Position numbers and translations under genes: made by a program. From NCBI RefSeq assembly GCF_000739655.1, contig NZ_BATR01000156.1, positions 1 through 33,862 on the forward strand: a stretch of 33,862 nt of DNA, written 5' to 3'. Positions 15,121 to 24,282 of this stretch are shown piece by piece. Numbering within the stretch: position 1 is the stretch's first letter; each line of letters opens with the position of its first letter. The notes below the pieces were generated by a model. The model did no database searches. It saw only the letters and a program-made list of their open reading frames with translations, and was not told the origin of the DNA. Source of the stretch: Verrucomicrobium sp. BvORR106. GTDB taxonomy: Bacteria > Verrucomicrobiota > Verrucomicrobiia > Verrucomicrobiales > Verrucomicrobiaceae.

Positions 15121-18100
15121 ATGGCCACTCTCGTATTTGTCCTTGAAGATGAACGTGAAATAAATGTCCCTTTGGAGGGCCTTATCACCTTAGGTAGCTC
15201 GGAGGACAACGACGTTGTAGTAGATGACGCTACCATCTCCGCGAAGCACGCGGTCTTGGAGCCATCGCATCAAGGAAGCTACGTGCTCCGTGATCTACGA
15301 TCCGAAGCCGGCACGTACGTCAACGGTCAGCGTATCCAGTCGCAGATGCTCCATCATGGCGATGACCTCGCCTTTGGCCTGCTGCGCGGACGGTTCTTCA
15401 TGCCGCAGGGAGGAAACCCACCCACACAGCGGTCCAATACCCCACCCCCTCCGGTAAAAGAGACCGCCCCCGTCATCCCAGTAGGCGCCACACTCAGGGC
15501 GACCCAAAACGTCGCGCCGCAAGAACCCTTCCACCTGGAGATCCACTCCAAGCAGGAGCACGTGATCCAGCGCCTGAAGTCCCTTGAGGCACAGGAGCAG
15601 CAGAAGATCGGTCAGCTGGAGCAACTCCAGCGCCAAGGGGCCGAAGCCGCCGCCAGACTTAACGCGCTCCAGGTGCAGATGCGCGAACTGCAGGACCGTT
15701 CCGCCCGGGAGCTGCAAGAGAGCCACGCTGCTACGGCGCAAAAGCTGGAGGCCTCGCTCAATGAGCAGCGGGCCCAGCAGCAACGGCTGCAACTGGAGAT
15801 CAATGGCTTGGAGCAACAGCGCGAAGCCAAGGGGGCTGGTATCGCCGACGCAGAAAAGCGGCTTCAAGAGCTGAAGGACGCCGTCCAATCCCAGGAACAA
15901 CAGCAACAAGCTCTCTCCGATACCCAGATCGCCATCCGCGAAGGCCAGTCCCGGCTTGAGGGGCTTTTGGCAGAGATCACCTCCGCAGAGGGGCGCAAAA
16001 CGGAGATCCAGCAGACGCTCTCAGAACTGGATGCCCGTCAGGCCTCCCTTGCCGATCTCGAACAGAAAGCGCGCCATGCAGCGGAGAGCCTGACCGCCAC
16101 GCAGGATGAGGTCCATCATGCGCAGAACCGCCTGGCGGAACTGACCATCGCCCTGAGCACGCAGTCAGAGCAGGAAAGCGCTCTCAAAAAATCCCGTGAA
16201 GAACTGACCGAGGCCCAGGCAGAGCTGGAAATCGTGCGGGCAGAACTTGCTGGCTGGGAGACTCAACGTCAGGCCCTGCAGGAAAGCGTGACCAAGGTGG
16301 AAAGCCACCATCAGACGCTGCAACAGCAAGTCAGCGAGAAGGAGAGCGCCATCACCCGTGCTCAAGCAGATCTGGAAACGGTGGAGCAACGCCTCCAGGA
16401 ACTGCAAAGCACCACCCTTGGGGTCGAGGCCCAGCAGCAGAAGCTGATCGAGATTACCCAAGCCCTTCAGTCCGCCCAGAGCGACCTCGACTCCGTCCGC
16501 CAGGAGACCGCAGACCGTGAATCTCAGCGGCAGACCCTGCAGGAGACCATCAGCGGTGCTGAGGCCCGTCAAACTACCCTCGTGCAGGACATTCAGGAGA
16601 ATGAGGAGCGCCTGAATCGCACGCAAAGCGAACTGAAAAATGTAGAGTTGCGGTTGCAGGAGCTGCAAACCACCAGCCAGTCACTTGAGTCCCAACAGAA
16701 AAATCTGCAGGAAGTGACCGATGCCTTGCAAAAGGCCCAGAACGACCTGGAAACCGCCCACACCGAAGTGACAGGGTGGCAGACCAAGCTGGCAAACCTG
16801 GAGCAAGCAGTAGGTGGGTTCGAGCTTAAACACTCGGAGCTTTTGACGAGTGTGAAAGAGCGCGAAATGCAGATCACCGGCCTGCATGCCTTCTTCCAGG
16901 ACAGCGAAGCCCGCAAGATTCAACTCACAGCGGATGTGGCCGACCTGGAGGAGAAGCAACGACTTCTCGCCCAGACCAACCAGAGCCTCATGGAAAGCCA
17001 GGGCCGCCTGGAAGCCGTCCGGAAGGACCTCTCAGGCTGGGATAACCAGCGGACCGCCCTGCAGTCCCACATTCAGGAACTGGAGCAAAAGCAGACCTCA
17101 CTCCAGTCCCAGATCTCCCGGAACGATCAGCAGTTGACCGATACTCAGGCAGCCATCGAGGCGGCAGAGGGACATCTCGCGGAACTTCAGACCGCCGTGG
17201 CGGATTTTGATGAGCGCCAGCATCTGCTGCTCACGACGAACGACTCCATCACCCACGCCCAGGATCAGCTCTCCACGCTGACGATGGCGATTACGTCGTT
17301 CGAGACGCAGCGCCAGTCCCTCCAGCAGACTCTGGTGGGCTTTGAGCAGCAGAACCACACGGCCCAGTCGGAAGTTCAGCAGGCGAGGGCCGAGCTGGAA
17401 CGGCTGATGGAACAGAAACAGCAGCTGGTCCGAATCATCGCTGAGAACAAGGAGGCAGATTCAATCCGCGAAGAACTGCGAGGTGACGTGGCCAAGCTGC
17501 AAACACGCCGCGACCTCCTGCAGCAGGAAATGGAAGAGCTGGAAAACAGCCGGGTCGAAACGGAACTGCAGATCACACGTCTGCAGGCAGACGTGACCCG
17601 GGCCAGTGAAGAGCTGCACCAGACAGAATCCCTCAAGCTGGATGCCGAGAACAGCGTGACCCGCAGCCGGGATGAGGAAACCCGCCTCCAGCAGATGCTG
17701 GTCAACCTCCGGTCTGAGCACGATCTCGCCTTCAATTCCCTGACGGCACGTAGGGAAGACCACAATGCCATGGAATTGCGGGTGAGCGATCTCACCAGCG
17801 AGGCGCAGGAACTCGCTGCCACCATCACGAACCAAAAGGTGGAGCAGCAGCGTCTGGACCAGACCATTGCCAACCTGGACCGCCAGCGCGTCGAGAGCGA
17901 GGCAGTGCTCCAGGAGCAGGAAGAGGCTCTGCACCGCTCGATTTCCGCTCACAAGCTGATCGAAGCCAAGGTCAAGGAAGCAGAATCCACTGTGCAGCAC
18001 CTGCGTGAGCAGGAGGCAGCGCTGGCTGGCACCTCGGACTCTCTTACCAACGCCCAAAACCACCTGGCGGACCTCGATTCACAGATCGGTTCTTTGGAGA

Positions 18101-19671
18101 CCAAGCGCCAGGAGATGGAACACTCCATCGTGGGATTGGAGAAACAACAACGCGAGCTCCAGACCAGCATCACCCTGCGTGAGCAGGAGGTGGCGACGGC
18201 CATCCAGTCCCTCAACGAGACCCGGACCCACAACGAGAAACTCCGCCAGGAAGGCAAGGCTCTCGAGCAGAACAACGGGAAGCTCGAAGCTGAGGTCAAG
18301 GCACGCCAGGCCAGCCTGGCCGATCTGGACAAGCGGCACCAGGAAAGTGTGAACATGGTGCGCCAGCGCGAGAACAATCTCGCCATGGTGAGCAAGTCTC
18401 TGGAGCAGTCTGAGTCCCTCCAGCAGAATCTCAAGCTGGCCCTGCAGGCGCTGGCCGCCCAGCAGACAGATGCGCAGGTGGAGGTGCAGCGGCTCAATGC
18501 CACGCGTGACTCACGCATCAGCGAGATCGAATCCCTCAACGTCCAGCGTCAACAGCTGGATGGCCAGGTGCAAAGCCTCACTCATGAGGCCGCCACGGCC
18601 AAGGCCCGTGCCGCAGAACTTCAGGTGCTGGTGCAGGCCCGTGAAGACCAGATCAAGACTTCAGAAACGAAGTACACGAACGCCGAACTCCGCCGCAAGG
18701 ATCTGGAGCAGCGCATCGTGACCCTCTCTGGGACCGAGGAAAAACTTTCCCTGGCCCGCCAGCAGCTCAAGCAGGCGGAAGATGCTTACTCCGCACTGCA
18801 GACGCTGAACTCCAAGTTCGACGAGCGCAAGGCCGAATACAACACTCTGGAGAAGCGACTGGACATGCTGCGCCAGGATGAGAAAGGCACTGACGCCGCC
18901 CTCACCGCCCAGCAGAAGGCATTGCAGACGCTCATGCAGCAGTCGGAGGCAGCCAAGCAGCGCCAACGCGCCGAAGGACTGGCTCTGGACAAGCAGCTGC
19001 AAGCATCCCGCGATGCCCTTGCTTCCGCGAACAAGCAGCTTCACGAAATCACCGCCAAGCACGAAGAGCTGGTGCAGCACAACCGCCGACTGGAAGGCGC
19101 GGAAGTGAAACACGGCGAGATGCTCACCCGCATCAAGCAGTCTGAACAGCAGTCTAACGAAATGGTGGCCCGCCTACGCAAGCTGGAGCAAGAGACGGTG
19201 GACGCCCAGGCCCGCTTGAAGCAGACCCAGGCCATCGAACAGACCTCGCAAGAACGGCTCGACATGCTGCGCAAGCAGGAAGGCCCGCTCAAGCAGGCTC
19301 TGCAGGACCTCAGCTCTGCTCAGCAGGCGGAACGCCAACGGTTCGAGGAGATGCGCGTGATCAACCAGGACGCCGAGCGCCATGCCGCCCAGCACCGGGC
19401 CCAGCTCGAATCCGTTCAGGACGAAATGCGCCTGGAGATTGCCGACCTTGAAAACCGGCTTGCCACCCTGCACAGCTACAGAGAGGATCTGGACCATCGG
19501 TATGCGCGCCTCGCGGCCCTGCCGGAAAACTCCCCGGAAGCCCGCGAGCTCTGGAAGGACATCCAGCGCGCCAAGGAGGAGATCGCCGCCAAGATGCCCG
19601 CCAAAGGCGGCATCATGGCCCGTCCCCAGACCCGCAGTGTCGTGGTGCCTCGTGGAGGCCGTGTCGACTAG
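15121..19671 (+). CDS. FHA-domain protein with a very long coiled coil
   Basis: 1516 residues from ATG 15121 (MATLVFV). Residues 5-90 form an FHA domain: LGSSEDNDVVVDDATISAKH keeps the Ser and His of the phospho-threonine site, and TYVNGQRI keeps the Asn, but the usual GR before the first loop is GS, so phospho-binding may be altered. A Pro-rich linker (about 96-130) leads to about 1330 residues of almost unbroken coiled coil rich in Gln, Glu, Leu and Ala. Within it an about 87-residue block with cores such as LETQRQ and AQ..LE recurs at about residues 273, 360, 447, 534, 620 and 707. The C-terminus is basic and Gly/Arg-rich. No signal peptide, so it is cytoplasmic. A structural or scaffold role (cell shape, division, filament) is inferred from architecture only. 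Confidence 0.9.
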   Translation: MATLVFVLEDEREINVPLEGLITLGSSEDNDVVVDDATISAKHAVLEPSHQGSYVLRDLRSEAGTYVNGQRIQSQMLHHGDDLAFGLLRGRFFMPQGGNPPTQRSNTPPPPVKETAPVIPVGATLRATQNVAPQEPFHLEIHSKQEHVIQRLKSLEAQEQQKIGQLEQLQRQGAEAAARLNALQVQMRELQDRSARELQESHAATAQKLEASLNEQRAQQQRLQLEINGLEQQREAKGAGIADAEKRLQELKDAVQSQEQQQQALSDTQIAIREGQSRLEGLLAEITSAEGRKTEIQQTLSELDARQASLADLEQKARHAAESLTATQDEVHHAQNRLAELTIALSTQSEQESALKKSREELTEAQAELEIVRAELAGWETQRQALQESVTKVESHHQTLQQQVSEKESAITRAQADLETVEQRLQELQSTTLGVEAQQQKLIEITQALQSAQSDLDSVRQETADRESQRQTLQETISGAEARQTTLVQDIQENEERLNRTQSELKNVELRLQELQTTSQSLESQQKNLQEVTDALQKAQNDLETAHTEVTGWQTKLANLEQAVGGFELKHSELLTSVKEREMQITGLHAFFQDSEARKIQLTADVADLEEKQRLLAQTNQSLMESQGRLEAVRKDLSGWDNQRTALQSHIQELEQKQTSLQSQISRNDQQLTDTQAAIEAAEGHLAELQTAVADFDERQHLLLTTNDSITHAQDQLSTLTMAITSFETQRQSLQQTLVGFEQQNHTAQSEVQQARAELERLMEQKQQLVRIIAENKEADSIREELRGDVAKLQTRRDLLQQEMEELENSRVETELQITRLQADVTRASEELHQTESLKLDAENSVTRSRDEETRLQQMLVNLRSEHDLAFNSLTARREDHNAMELRVSDLTSEAQELAATITNQKVEQQRLDQTIANLDRQRVESEAVLQEQEEALHRSISAHKLIEAKVKEAESTVQHLREQEAALAGTSDSLTNAQNHLADLDSQIGSLETKRQEMEHSIVGLEKQQRELQTSITLREQEVATAIQSLNETRTHNEKLRQEGKALEQNNGKLEAEVKARQASLADLDKRHQESVNMVRQRENNLAMVSKSLEQSESLQQNLKLALQALAAQQTDAQVEVQRLNATRDSRISEIESLNVQRQQLDGQVQSLTHEAATAKARAAELQVLVQAREDQIKTSETKYTNAELRRKDLEQRIVTLSGTEEKLSLARQQLKQAEDAYSALQTLNSKFDERKAEYNTLEKRLDMLRQDEKGTDAALTAQQKALQTLMQQSEAAKQRQRAEGLALDKQLQASRDALASANKQLHEITAKHEELVQHNRRLEGAEVKHGEMLTRIKQSEQQSNEMVARLRKLEQETVDAQARLKQTQAIEQTSQERLDMLRKQEGPLKQALQDLSSAQQAERQRFEEMRVINQDAERHAAQHRAQLESVQDEMRLEIADLENRLATLHSYREDLDHRYARLAALPENSPEARELWKDIQRAKEEIAAKMPAKGGIMARPQTRSVVVPRGGRVD

Positions 19672-19704
19672 TCGACAAGAACCGCTCCGTCTCCCCCAAT
19701 CCCT

Positions 19705-19739
19705 CGACCGCGGCCACCTCGTGCTGCCGTGGTCGTTTT
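19705..19739 (+). terminator. Terminator of the FHA/coiled-coil gene
   Basis: CGACCGCGG (19705-19713) pairs with CCGTGGTCG (19727-19735), one G-U pair, around a 13-base loop, and is followed directly by TTTT. It lies 33 bp after the FHA stop. The palindrome GTCGACTAGTCGAC directly at the stop codon is a separate short symmetry. Confidence 0.7.
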
Positions 19740-19837
19740 GTGATGGCTTCCAAACATTGTGAATCTTCTCTCATGGAGTTCTGCGTCGCATCTGTCATCT
19801 GGCTGCAATCTCAGGGCATTTTCCGCGTAGAGTGAGC

Positions 19838-20878
19838 ATGCGTCCCAGGCTTCTCCCTACGTCCCCCACCCTCGCTCTTTCGCTCGCCATCGCGTTCTCG
19901 CTGGCTGGCGGGCTCTCTGCGGCTGACACCGCGTTCACCATCCAGAAGACCAGCTCCGGTGGCCTGGTCATCCAGCACGAGGGCAAGCCCTTTGCGGAGT
20001 ACGTGGTGGACCAGGGGAACAAGCCCTACCTCGCTCCGGTCTTTGGCCCCACGGGCAAGCAGATGACCCGCTCCTATCCGATGAAAACGGTGGACGGTGA
20101 GCAGCATGACCACCCCCACCACCGCGGTATCTGCTTCGGGCTGGAGGACACGGCGGGGTTCGACACGTGGGCAGAAAAAGCCACGTTTGAAGAACAGCTC
20201 AAGAATCCCAAGCAGGCAGACAAGGCCAAGGCCCGGCTCGCCGCCCTCGGTGCCATCAAGCACCGTGAGTACAAGGAAATCAAAGCGGGAGACAAGTCCG
20301 CCGTGGTCACGGCCGTGAGTGACATCCTGGATGTGAATGGCAAGAAGCTCATGGAAGAGCAGCATACCATCACCTTCACCGTCACGTCCGACACCCGCGT
20401 GATCGACTTTGACATCGATTTCATCGCCTCCGAGGGGCCGGTGAAACTGGGAGACAAGAAAGACTCCGGCTTCAGCATCCGCGTGCCCACCAGCATGGCG
20501 GTGAAGAGCGGCCTTGGCACCCCGGGCGGCACCATCATCAACAGCGATGGCATCAAAGACACCGACGCTTGGGCGAAGCGCGCTAAGTGGTGCGACTACT
20601 CCGGCCCTGTGGAAGGGGAAACTCTGGGCGTGGCCATGCTCAACCACCCCTCCAGCTTCCGCTACCCCACCCCGTGGCATGTGCGGGACTACGGTCTCTT
20701 TACCGCGAACCCCTTCGGGACCCAGAGCCTCGACAAGACCCAGCCGGACGGCACGGTGGAACTGAAGAAGGACGAGCACCTCAAGCTCCGTCACCGCCTG
20801 ATCTTCCACAAGGGTGACGCCAAATCCGCCGGGATTGAGTCCGCCTGGGAGGCTTACTCGAAAACGGATCGCAAGTAA
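19838..20878 (+). CDS. Secreted DUF6807 (PmoA-like) protein
   Basis: 346 residues from ATG 19838 (a GTG two codons earlier is possible), with signal peptide ALSLAIAFSLAGGLSAAD. The hallmark is the histidine cluster EQHDHPHHRGICFG (residues 89-101), together with PYLAPVFGPTGKQMTRSYP before it and HPSSFRYPTPWHVRDYGLFTANPFG near the C-terminus. These match the family often labelled methane oxygenase PmoA, renamed DUF6807; it is not related to methane oxidation in any proven way. The fold is expected to be a galactose-mutarotase-like beta sandwich, so a sugar ligand is a reasonable guess. The next gene follows in 36 bp. Confidence 0.9.
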   Translation: MRPRLLPTSPTLALSLAIAFSLAGGLSAADTAFTIQKTSSGGLVIQHEGKPFAEYVVDQGNKPYLAPVFGPTGKQMTRSYPMKTVDGEQHDHPHHRGICFGLEDTAGFDTWAEKATFEEQLKNPKQADKAKARLAALGAIKHREYKEIKAGDKSAVVTAVSDILDVNGKKLMEEQHTITFTVTSDTRVIDFDIDFIASEGPVKLGDKKDSGFSIRVPTSMAVKSGLGTPGGTIINSDGIKDTDAWAKRAKWCDYSGPVEGETLGVAMLNHPSSFRYPTPWHVRDYGLFTANPFGTQSLDKTQPDGTVELKKDEHLKLRHRLIFHKGDAKSAGIESAWEAYSKTDRK

Positions 20879-20914
20879 CCCACATCCGCGTCCCGCCTAC
20901 TTCTACCCTGCACC

Positions 20915-21781
20915 ATGCCCAGAACAGAAGCACTCACCCGGCGTTTCATTTACGTCCTGAAGGTCGGACTGATGGCATGGTGCAGCCAGGCACTGGCAGA
21001 AGGCGCGGGACAGACCCCGGCGCCGCCCCTCCCTGCCGCACCGTGGAAGTTTGAGGAAATACGCCGTCTCCCCGCTGCTGAGGCCAAACAAGGGGTGGCG
21101 GCGGATGACAGCCATGTCTACGTCATCGACAACCGGACCATCGGCAAATACCGGCTCGACAATGGTGAACGGGTCGCCCGCTGGGAGGGCCCCAAAGGAG
21201 GCCCCCTCACCCACCTGAATGCAGGCATCGTCCGTGAGGGGAAACTCTACTGCGCGCATTCGAACTTCCCCTCCGTCCCCACCGTCAGCTCCGTGGAGAT
21301 CTGGGACACCTCTACTCTGAAGCACGTGGGCAGCCACAGCTTTGGTCACTTTGTCGGCTCCCTCACCTGGGTGGATTTCAAGAACGGCTTCTGGTATGCC
21401 TGCTTTGCCCAGTACGCGAAGGCGGGCGCCGAACCGGGCAAAGACCCGTCCTTCACTGAGGTGATCAAGTTTGACGATCAGTGGCGTCGACTGGAGGGCT
21501 GGGTGTTCCCGGCCGCTCTGGTGGCGCAATTCGGTGGAAACAGCAGCTCTGGCGGCGGCTTTGGGCCGGATGGGCAACTCTTCATCACCGGGCATGATGC
21601 CAAGGAAATGTATCTGATTGAGTTTCCTGAGGCAGGATCGGAGCTCGTCTGGAAAGGCACTCTTCCCACCAGCTTCCCCGGACAGGCCTTTGCCTGGCAA
21701 CACGCCGATCAGGGGTTGATCTTTGCAATTGATCGCGGCAAGCGCGAGGTCTTGGCAGGCCGGGTGACCAGGCGGCCGTGA
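20915..21781 (+). CDS. Secreted protein of unknown function, propeller-like
   Basis: 288 residues with a probable signal peptide (VLKVGLMAWCSQALA). Repeated strand motifs such as GVAADDSHVYVIDNRTIGKYRLDNGERVARWEG, here described only by its parts VYVIDN and IGKYRLD, and later SVEIWDTSTLKHVGSH, LTWVDF and GFGPDGQLFITGHDAKEMYLIEFP resemble beta-propeller blades. Similar proteins are sometimes annotated as cycloisomerase or endonuclease in databases without evidence; I assign no activity. Same direction and 36 bp behind the DUF6807 gene, so the two are probably one transcript. Confidence 0.75.
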   Translation: MPRTEALTRRFIYVLKVGLMAWCSQALAEGAGQTPAPPLPAAPWKFEEIRRLPAAEAKQGVAADDSHVYVIDNRTIGKYRLDNGERVARWEGPKGGPLTHLNAGIVREGKLYCAHSNFPSVPTVSSVEIWDTSTLKHVGSHSFGHFVGSLTWVDFKNGFWYACFAQYAKAGAEPGKDPSFTEVIKFDDQWRRLEGWVFPAALVAQFGGNSSSGGGFGPDGQLFITGHDAKEMYLIEFPEAGSELVWKGTLPTSFPGQAFAWQHADQGLIFAIDRGKREVLAGRVTRRP

Positions 21782-21818
21782 GGATGGCGGGGCCAGGTTA
21801 TTTCATAAATCCCACAGA

Positions 21819-22136
21819 TCAAGCGCCGTGGTTCCAGTCATAGACCACCCCGGCCTCCAGTGCCTGCAACACCAGAAGGCCCGGACCGACGAAGTCGAGC
21901 GAGCTCCCGGGTTCGAGGACATAGTCACCCAGGTCCCCTTCCATGGTGACCCAGGCGTGCCCCTTCCAGCCGGTGAGCACCAGCGTCTGTCCGGCAGAGA
22001 GCCGCCAGGTACGGAGCTCCCCTTGCGGGAGGCCCGTGCAGATGGGCATCGGAGCAACCGGAGGCCGGGCAGGCACCCGGGTTGGCGACTCCGTTGTCGC
22101 CTTGTCAGCCAGTATGTCGGTCATGGTTAAGATCAT
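21819..22136 (-). CDS. DUF2917-family protein
   Basis: 105 residues; a second start is MTDIL at 22124. The C-terminal half has the DUF2917 pattern: TWRLSAGQTLVLTGWKGHAWVT, G-DYVLEPGSSLDF, then GLLVLQAL, i.e. a small cupin-like beta domain with a WVT-x-EGD element. Function is unknown. In other bacteria DUF2917 genes often sit beside a LysR-type regulator, as here, where the LysR gene ends only 11 bp upstream on the same strand. It may be a target or partner of that regulator. Confidence 0.8.
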   Translation of the reverse strand: MILTMTDILADKATTESPTRVPARPPVAPMPICTGLPQGELRTWRLSAGQTLVLTGWKGHAWVTMEGDLGDYVLEPGSSLDFVGPGLLVLQALEAGVVYDWNHGA

Positions 22137-22147
22137 AGCGAGTGCCG

Positions 22148-23134
22148 TTATGAACGCCTCCGGTTGGTATTGATGAGTCGGGGCCGGGTGGCAGTCCGTC
22201 GTGGTGTATTGGCCCCAGTGGGGACCTCAGCAAGGGGCGGCAAAGGTGCCTTGCGCGGCTTGCCCCAGACTTTGAGCACCGTATCTCTCACCGCCATCAC
22301 GGCCGGATCATCGGCCTTGGAGGACGGGTAACCGATGCAAAGGGGCACCGCCGCCCGGAAATGGGGCAGCGCCACGATGCGGTCTTTGAATCCCGCCGCC
22401 TCCACCTGGCTGCGGGAGGTGAGCGTAAGCCCTAGCCCATCCGCCACGAGATTGAGCACGGTCAGCTCTTCATTGACCCGGAACCGCGGGCTGACATTCA
22501 ACCCCTGCTCCCGACAGATGCTCTGGATTGCAAGAAAGTATGAGCACATCCGCGAGACGAAGATCCAAGGCTTGGCCTCCAGCTTCTTCCAGTCAGGTTG
22601 TGCCAGCTCCTCCGCCCAGGCCACGGGAGCCGCCAGACAGAGTTCAATGGTATCCAACTGATGCCAGATGATCTTGGGATTGTTGCACTCCCCTTCAAAG
22701 AACCCGATGGAGATACTGCCTTCATCCAGACCCTGCAGGATCACGCCGCTGCTGCCACAGAGCAGTTCATAGCGCAACTCGGGATGATTCGTGGTGAGAT
22801 CCCCCAGAATCTCCATGAGGCGCAAGATTTCCGGACGGTTGTTGAGGCCCAGCACCAGCTCACCAGAGATCGTGTCCCGGAGAGCATCCGCCTGGCATTT
22901 GAAATCCTTGGCCGCCTCCACAATGCGCTCCGCCTGCTCGCGCAGAGACCGTCCGGCCGAAGTAAGGACCATGCCCTTGGAAGTGCGCTCAAAGAGTTTC
23001 ATGCCCACCTCATCTTCAAGAGCACGGAGTTGGGCGCTGACCGCCGGTTGGCTGGTCATCAGCTTCTCAGCCGCCCGGGTGAGGTGTCCCTCTTCAGCGA
23101 CGGTGAGGAAAGTGCGGAGATGGTAAAATTCCAT
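22148..23134 (-). CDS. LysR-family transcriptional regulator
   Basis: 328 residues. The N-terminal winged helix-turn-helix is canonical: FYHLRTFLTVAEEGHLTRAA, then SQPAVSAQLRALEDEVGMKLFER and LTSAGRSL. The rest (about 90-300) is a periplasmic-binding-protein-like effector domain, with ISGELVLGLNNRPEI at its start and LVADGLGLTLTSRSQV later. The C-terminal 30 residues are basic, Pro/Arg-rich and probably disordered. It controls the DUF2917 gene behind it or genes elsewhere; the effector is unknown. Upstream of it (23220-23240) a perfect 7-bp inverted repeat AAAATGC/GCATTTT around 7 bases could be part of its own operator. Confidence 0.94.
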   Translation of the reverse strand: MEFYHLRTFLTVAEEGHLTRAAEKLMTSQPAVSAQLRALEDEVGMKLFERTSKGMVLTSAGRSLREQAERIVEAAKDFKCQADALRDTISGELVLGLNNRPEILRLMEILGDLTTNHPELRYELLCGSSGVILQGLDEGSISIGFFEGECNNPKIIWHQLDTIELCLAAPVAWAEELAQPDWKKLEAKPWIFVSRMCSYFLAIQSICREQGLNVSPRFRVNEELTVLNLVADGLGLTLTSRSQVEAAGFKDRIVALPHFRAAVPLCIGYPSSKADDPAVMAVRDTVLKVWGKPRKAPLPPLAEVPTGANTPRRTATRPRLINTNRRRS

Positions 23135-23219
23135 GGCTGGGATGGATGGTGTTGCGAGGCTTCAGAGGACATGCACAACCAAGTCAGTTGTCACACCACG
23201 CATAGTGCCGTTTTTTGGC

Positions 23220-23240
23220 AAAATGCTCCAATCGCATTTT
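23220..23240. promoter_or_regulatory. Inverted repeat upstream of the LysR gene
   Basis: AAAATGC (23220-23226) and GCATTTT (23234-23240) are a perfect inverted repeat with a 7-base centre, 86 bp before the LysR start. Size and symmetry suit a LysR-type binding site, though it is not the exact T-N11-A form. Confidence 0.35.
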
Positions 23241-23298
23241 CAGATGGTGGGCATCCGAAAAACCGATGAAGGGAAGTCAGGGGCGAGAGAATGCCTCT

Positions 23299-23405
23299 CG
23301 CGCCACTTTCAGGGCGCAATTACAAATATAATCGATGTACCCAGGCCCTGCGACCGCTTTGCGGCCTCCGTGCCTGGGCTGGGCTCTACCGACCCTTCGG
23401 GCCGG
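23299..23405 (+). repeat. REP-like three-hairpin module, copy F1
   Basis: Forward copy of the module linked to the RAYT gene. It has hairpin 1 GCGCC-ACTTTCAG-GGCGC, hairpin 2 with outer arms CCCAGGC and GCCTGGG around a CCGC/GCGG core, and hairpin 3 built on CCCTTCGGG. The same module stands right behind the transposase gene at 24745-24853, and in inverse orientation four times at 23511-24212. No transposase remnant is evident next to this copy. Confidence 0.85.
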
Positions 23406-23510
23406 GGCAACTGACGACAATAGGACATGCGAGCAATTGCTCACACTGCACCGGGGAACTCCTGAGCGCTCGAAGGTGACCACCTCGTGAAACTCCTCAG
23501 GATGGTGTTG

Positions 23511-24212
23511 GCGGCCCGAACGGCTTGCATACCTAAGCCCAGGTACGGAGGCCGCGAAGCGGTCGAAGGGCCTGGGTCCGGAACGTACTAAGCATTGCGC
23601 CCTGAAAGCGGCGCGAGAATCAAGCGTCAATCCCAGACGTACATCTCGCCATTCGGTCCCAAAAGCTTCGTTCCCCCCTCGGGAGCACACCCGATTGAAA
23701 CCTCCCCGCGGCCCGAAGGGCCTGCATAGCTCAGCCCAGGCACGAAGGCCGCGAAGCGGTCAAAGGGCCTGGGTCCGGAACGCACTAAGGATTGCGCTCT
23801 GAAGGCGGCGTGAGAATGAAGCCTCAATCCCAGACGTGTATCTCGCCATTCGGTCCCAAAAGCTTCAGGTCCCCACTTCGGGAACACACCCGATTGAAAC
23901 CTCCCGGCGGCCCGAAGGGCCTGCATAGCTCAGCCCAGGTACGCAGGCCGCGAAGCGGTCGAAGGGCCTGGGTTCGTGATGCACTGTGGATTGCGCCCTG
24001 AAAGCGGCGCGAGAGCTAGGCTTCTCTCCCAGACGTACTTCTCGCCACTCGGTCCCAAAAGCTTCAGGTCCCCAGCTCGGGAACGCACCCGATTGAAACC
24101 TCCCGGCGGCCCGAAGGGCTTGCATAACCCAGCCCAGGCACGAAGGCCGCGAAGCGGTCGAAGGGCCTGGGTATCGTTGCGCCTAATGCATTGCGCCCTG
24201 AAAGCGGCGCAC
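23511..24212 (-). repeat. Tandem array of four inverted REP-like modules (R1-R4)
   Basis: Four copies start at 23511, 23708, 23907 and 24106, i.e. with a period of 197-199 bp. Each has about 108 bp of module (GGCCC-GAA-GGGCC hairpin, CCCAGG/CCTGGG stem with GGCCGC-GAA-GCGGTC core, GGCGC-type hairpin). Between copies lie spacers of about 90 bp that are also repeated. On the minus strand each spacer ends in a sequence like GAATGGCGAGATACACGTC followed by TGGGATTGA, which aligns with the last codons and stop of the transposase gene (GAATGGGACGAGAAGTATGT, then CTGGGATTGA). So each unit equals a decayed gene 3' end plus module. All long minus-strand frames here come from the repeat and are not genes. 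Confidence 0.88.
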
Positions 24213-24282
24213 GAGGACGAACAACATCTCATGACGTGAAAACCACATGACAGACTTGGTTCCTGGAGCCAATAGTTTTTCG

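Noticed and set aside
23511-24212. Regular repeats with about 90-bp spacers, checked as a CRISPR array
   Set aside because: Repeat units of about 108 bp with spacers that are themselves repeated, and no cas genes; this is a REP/RAYT array.
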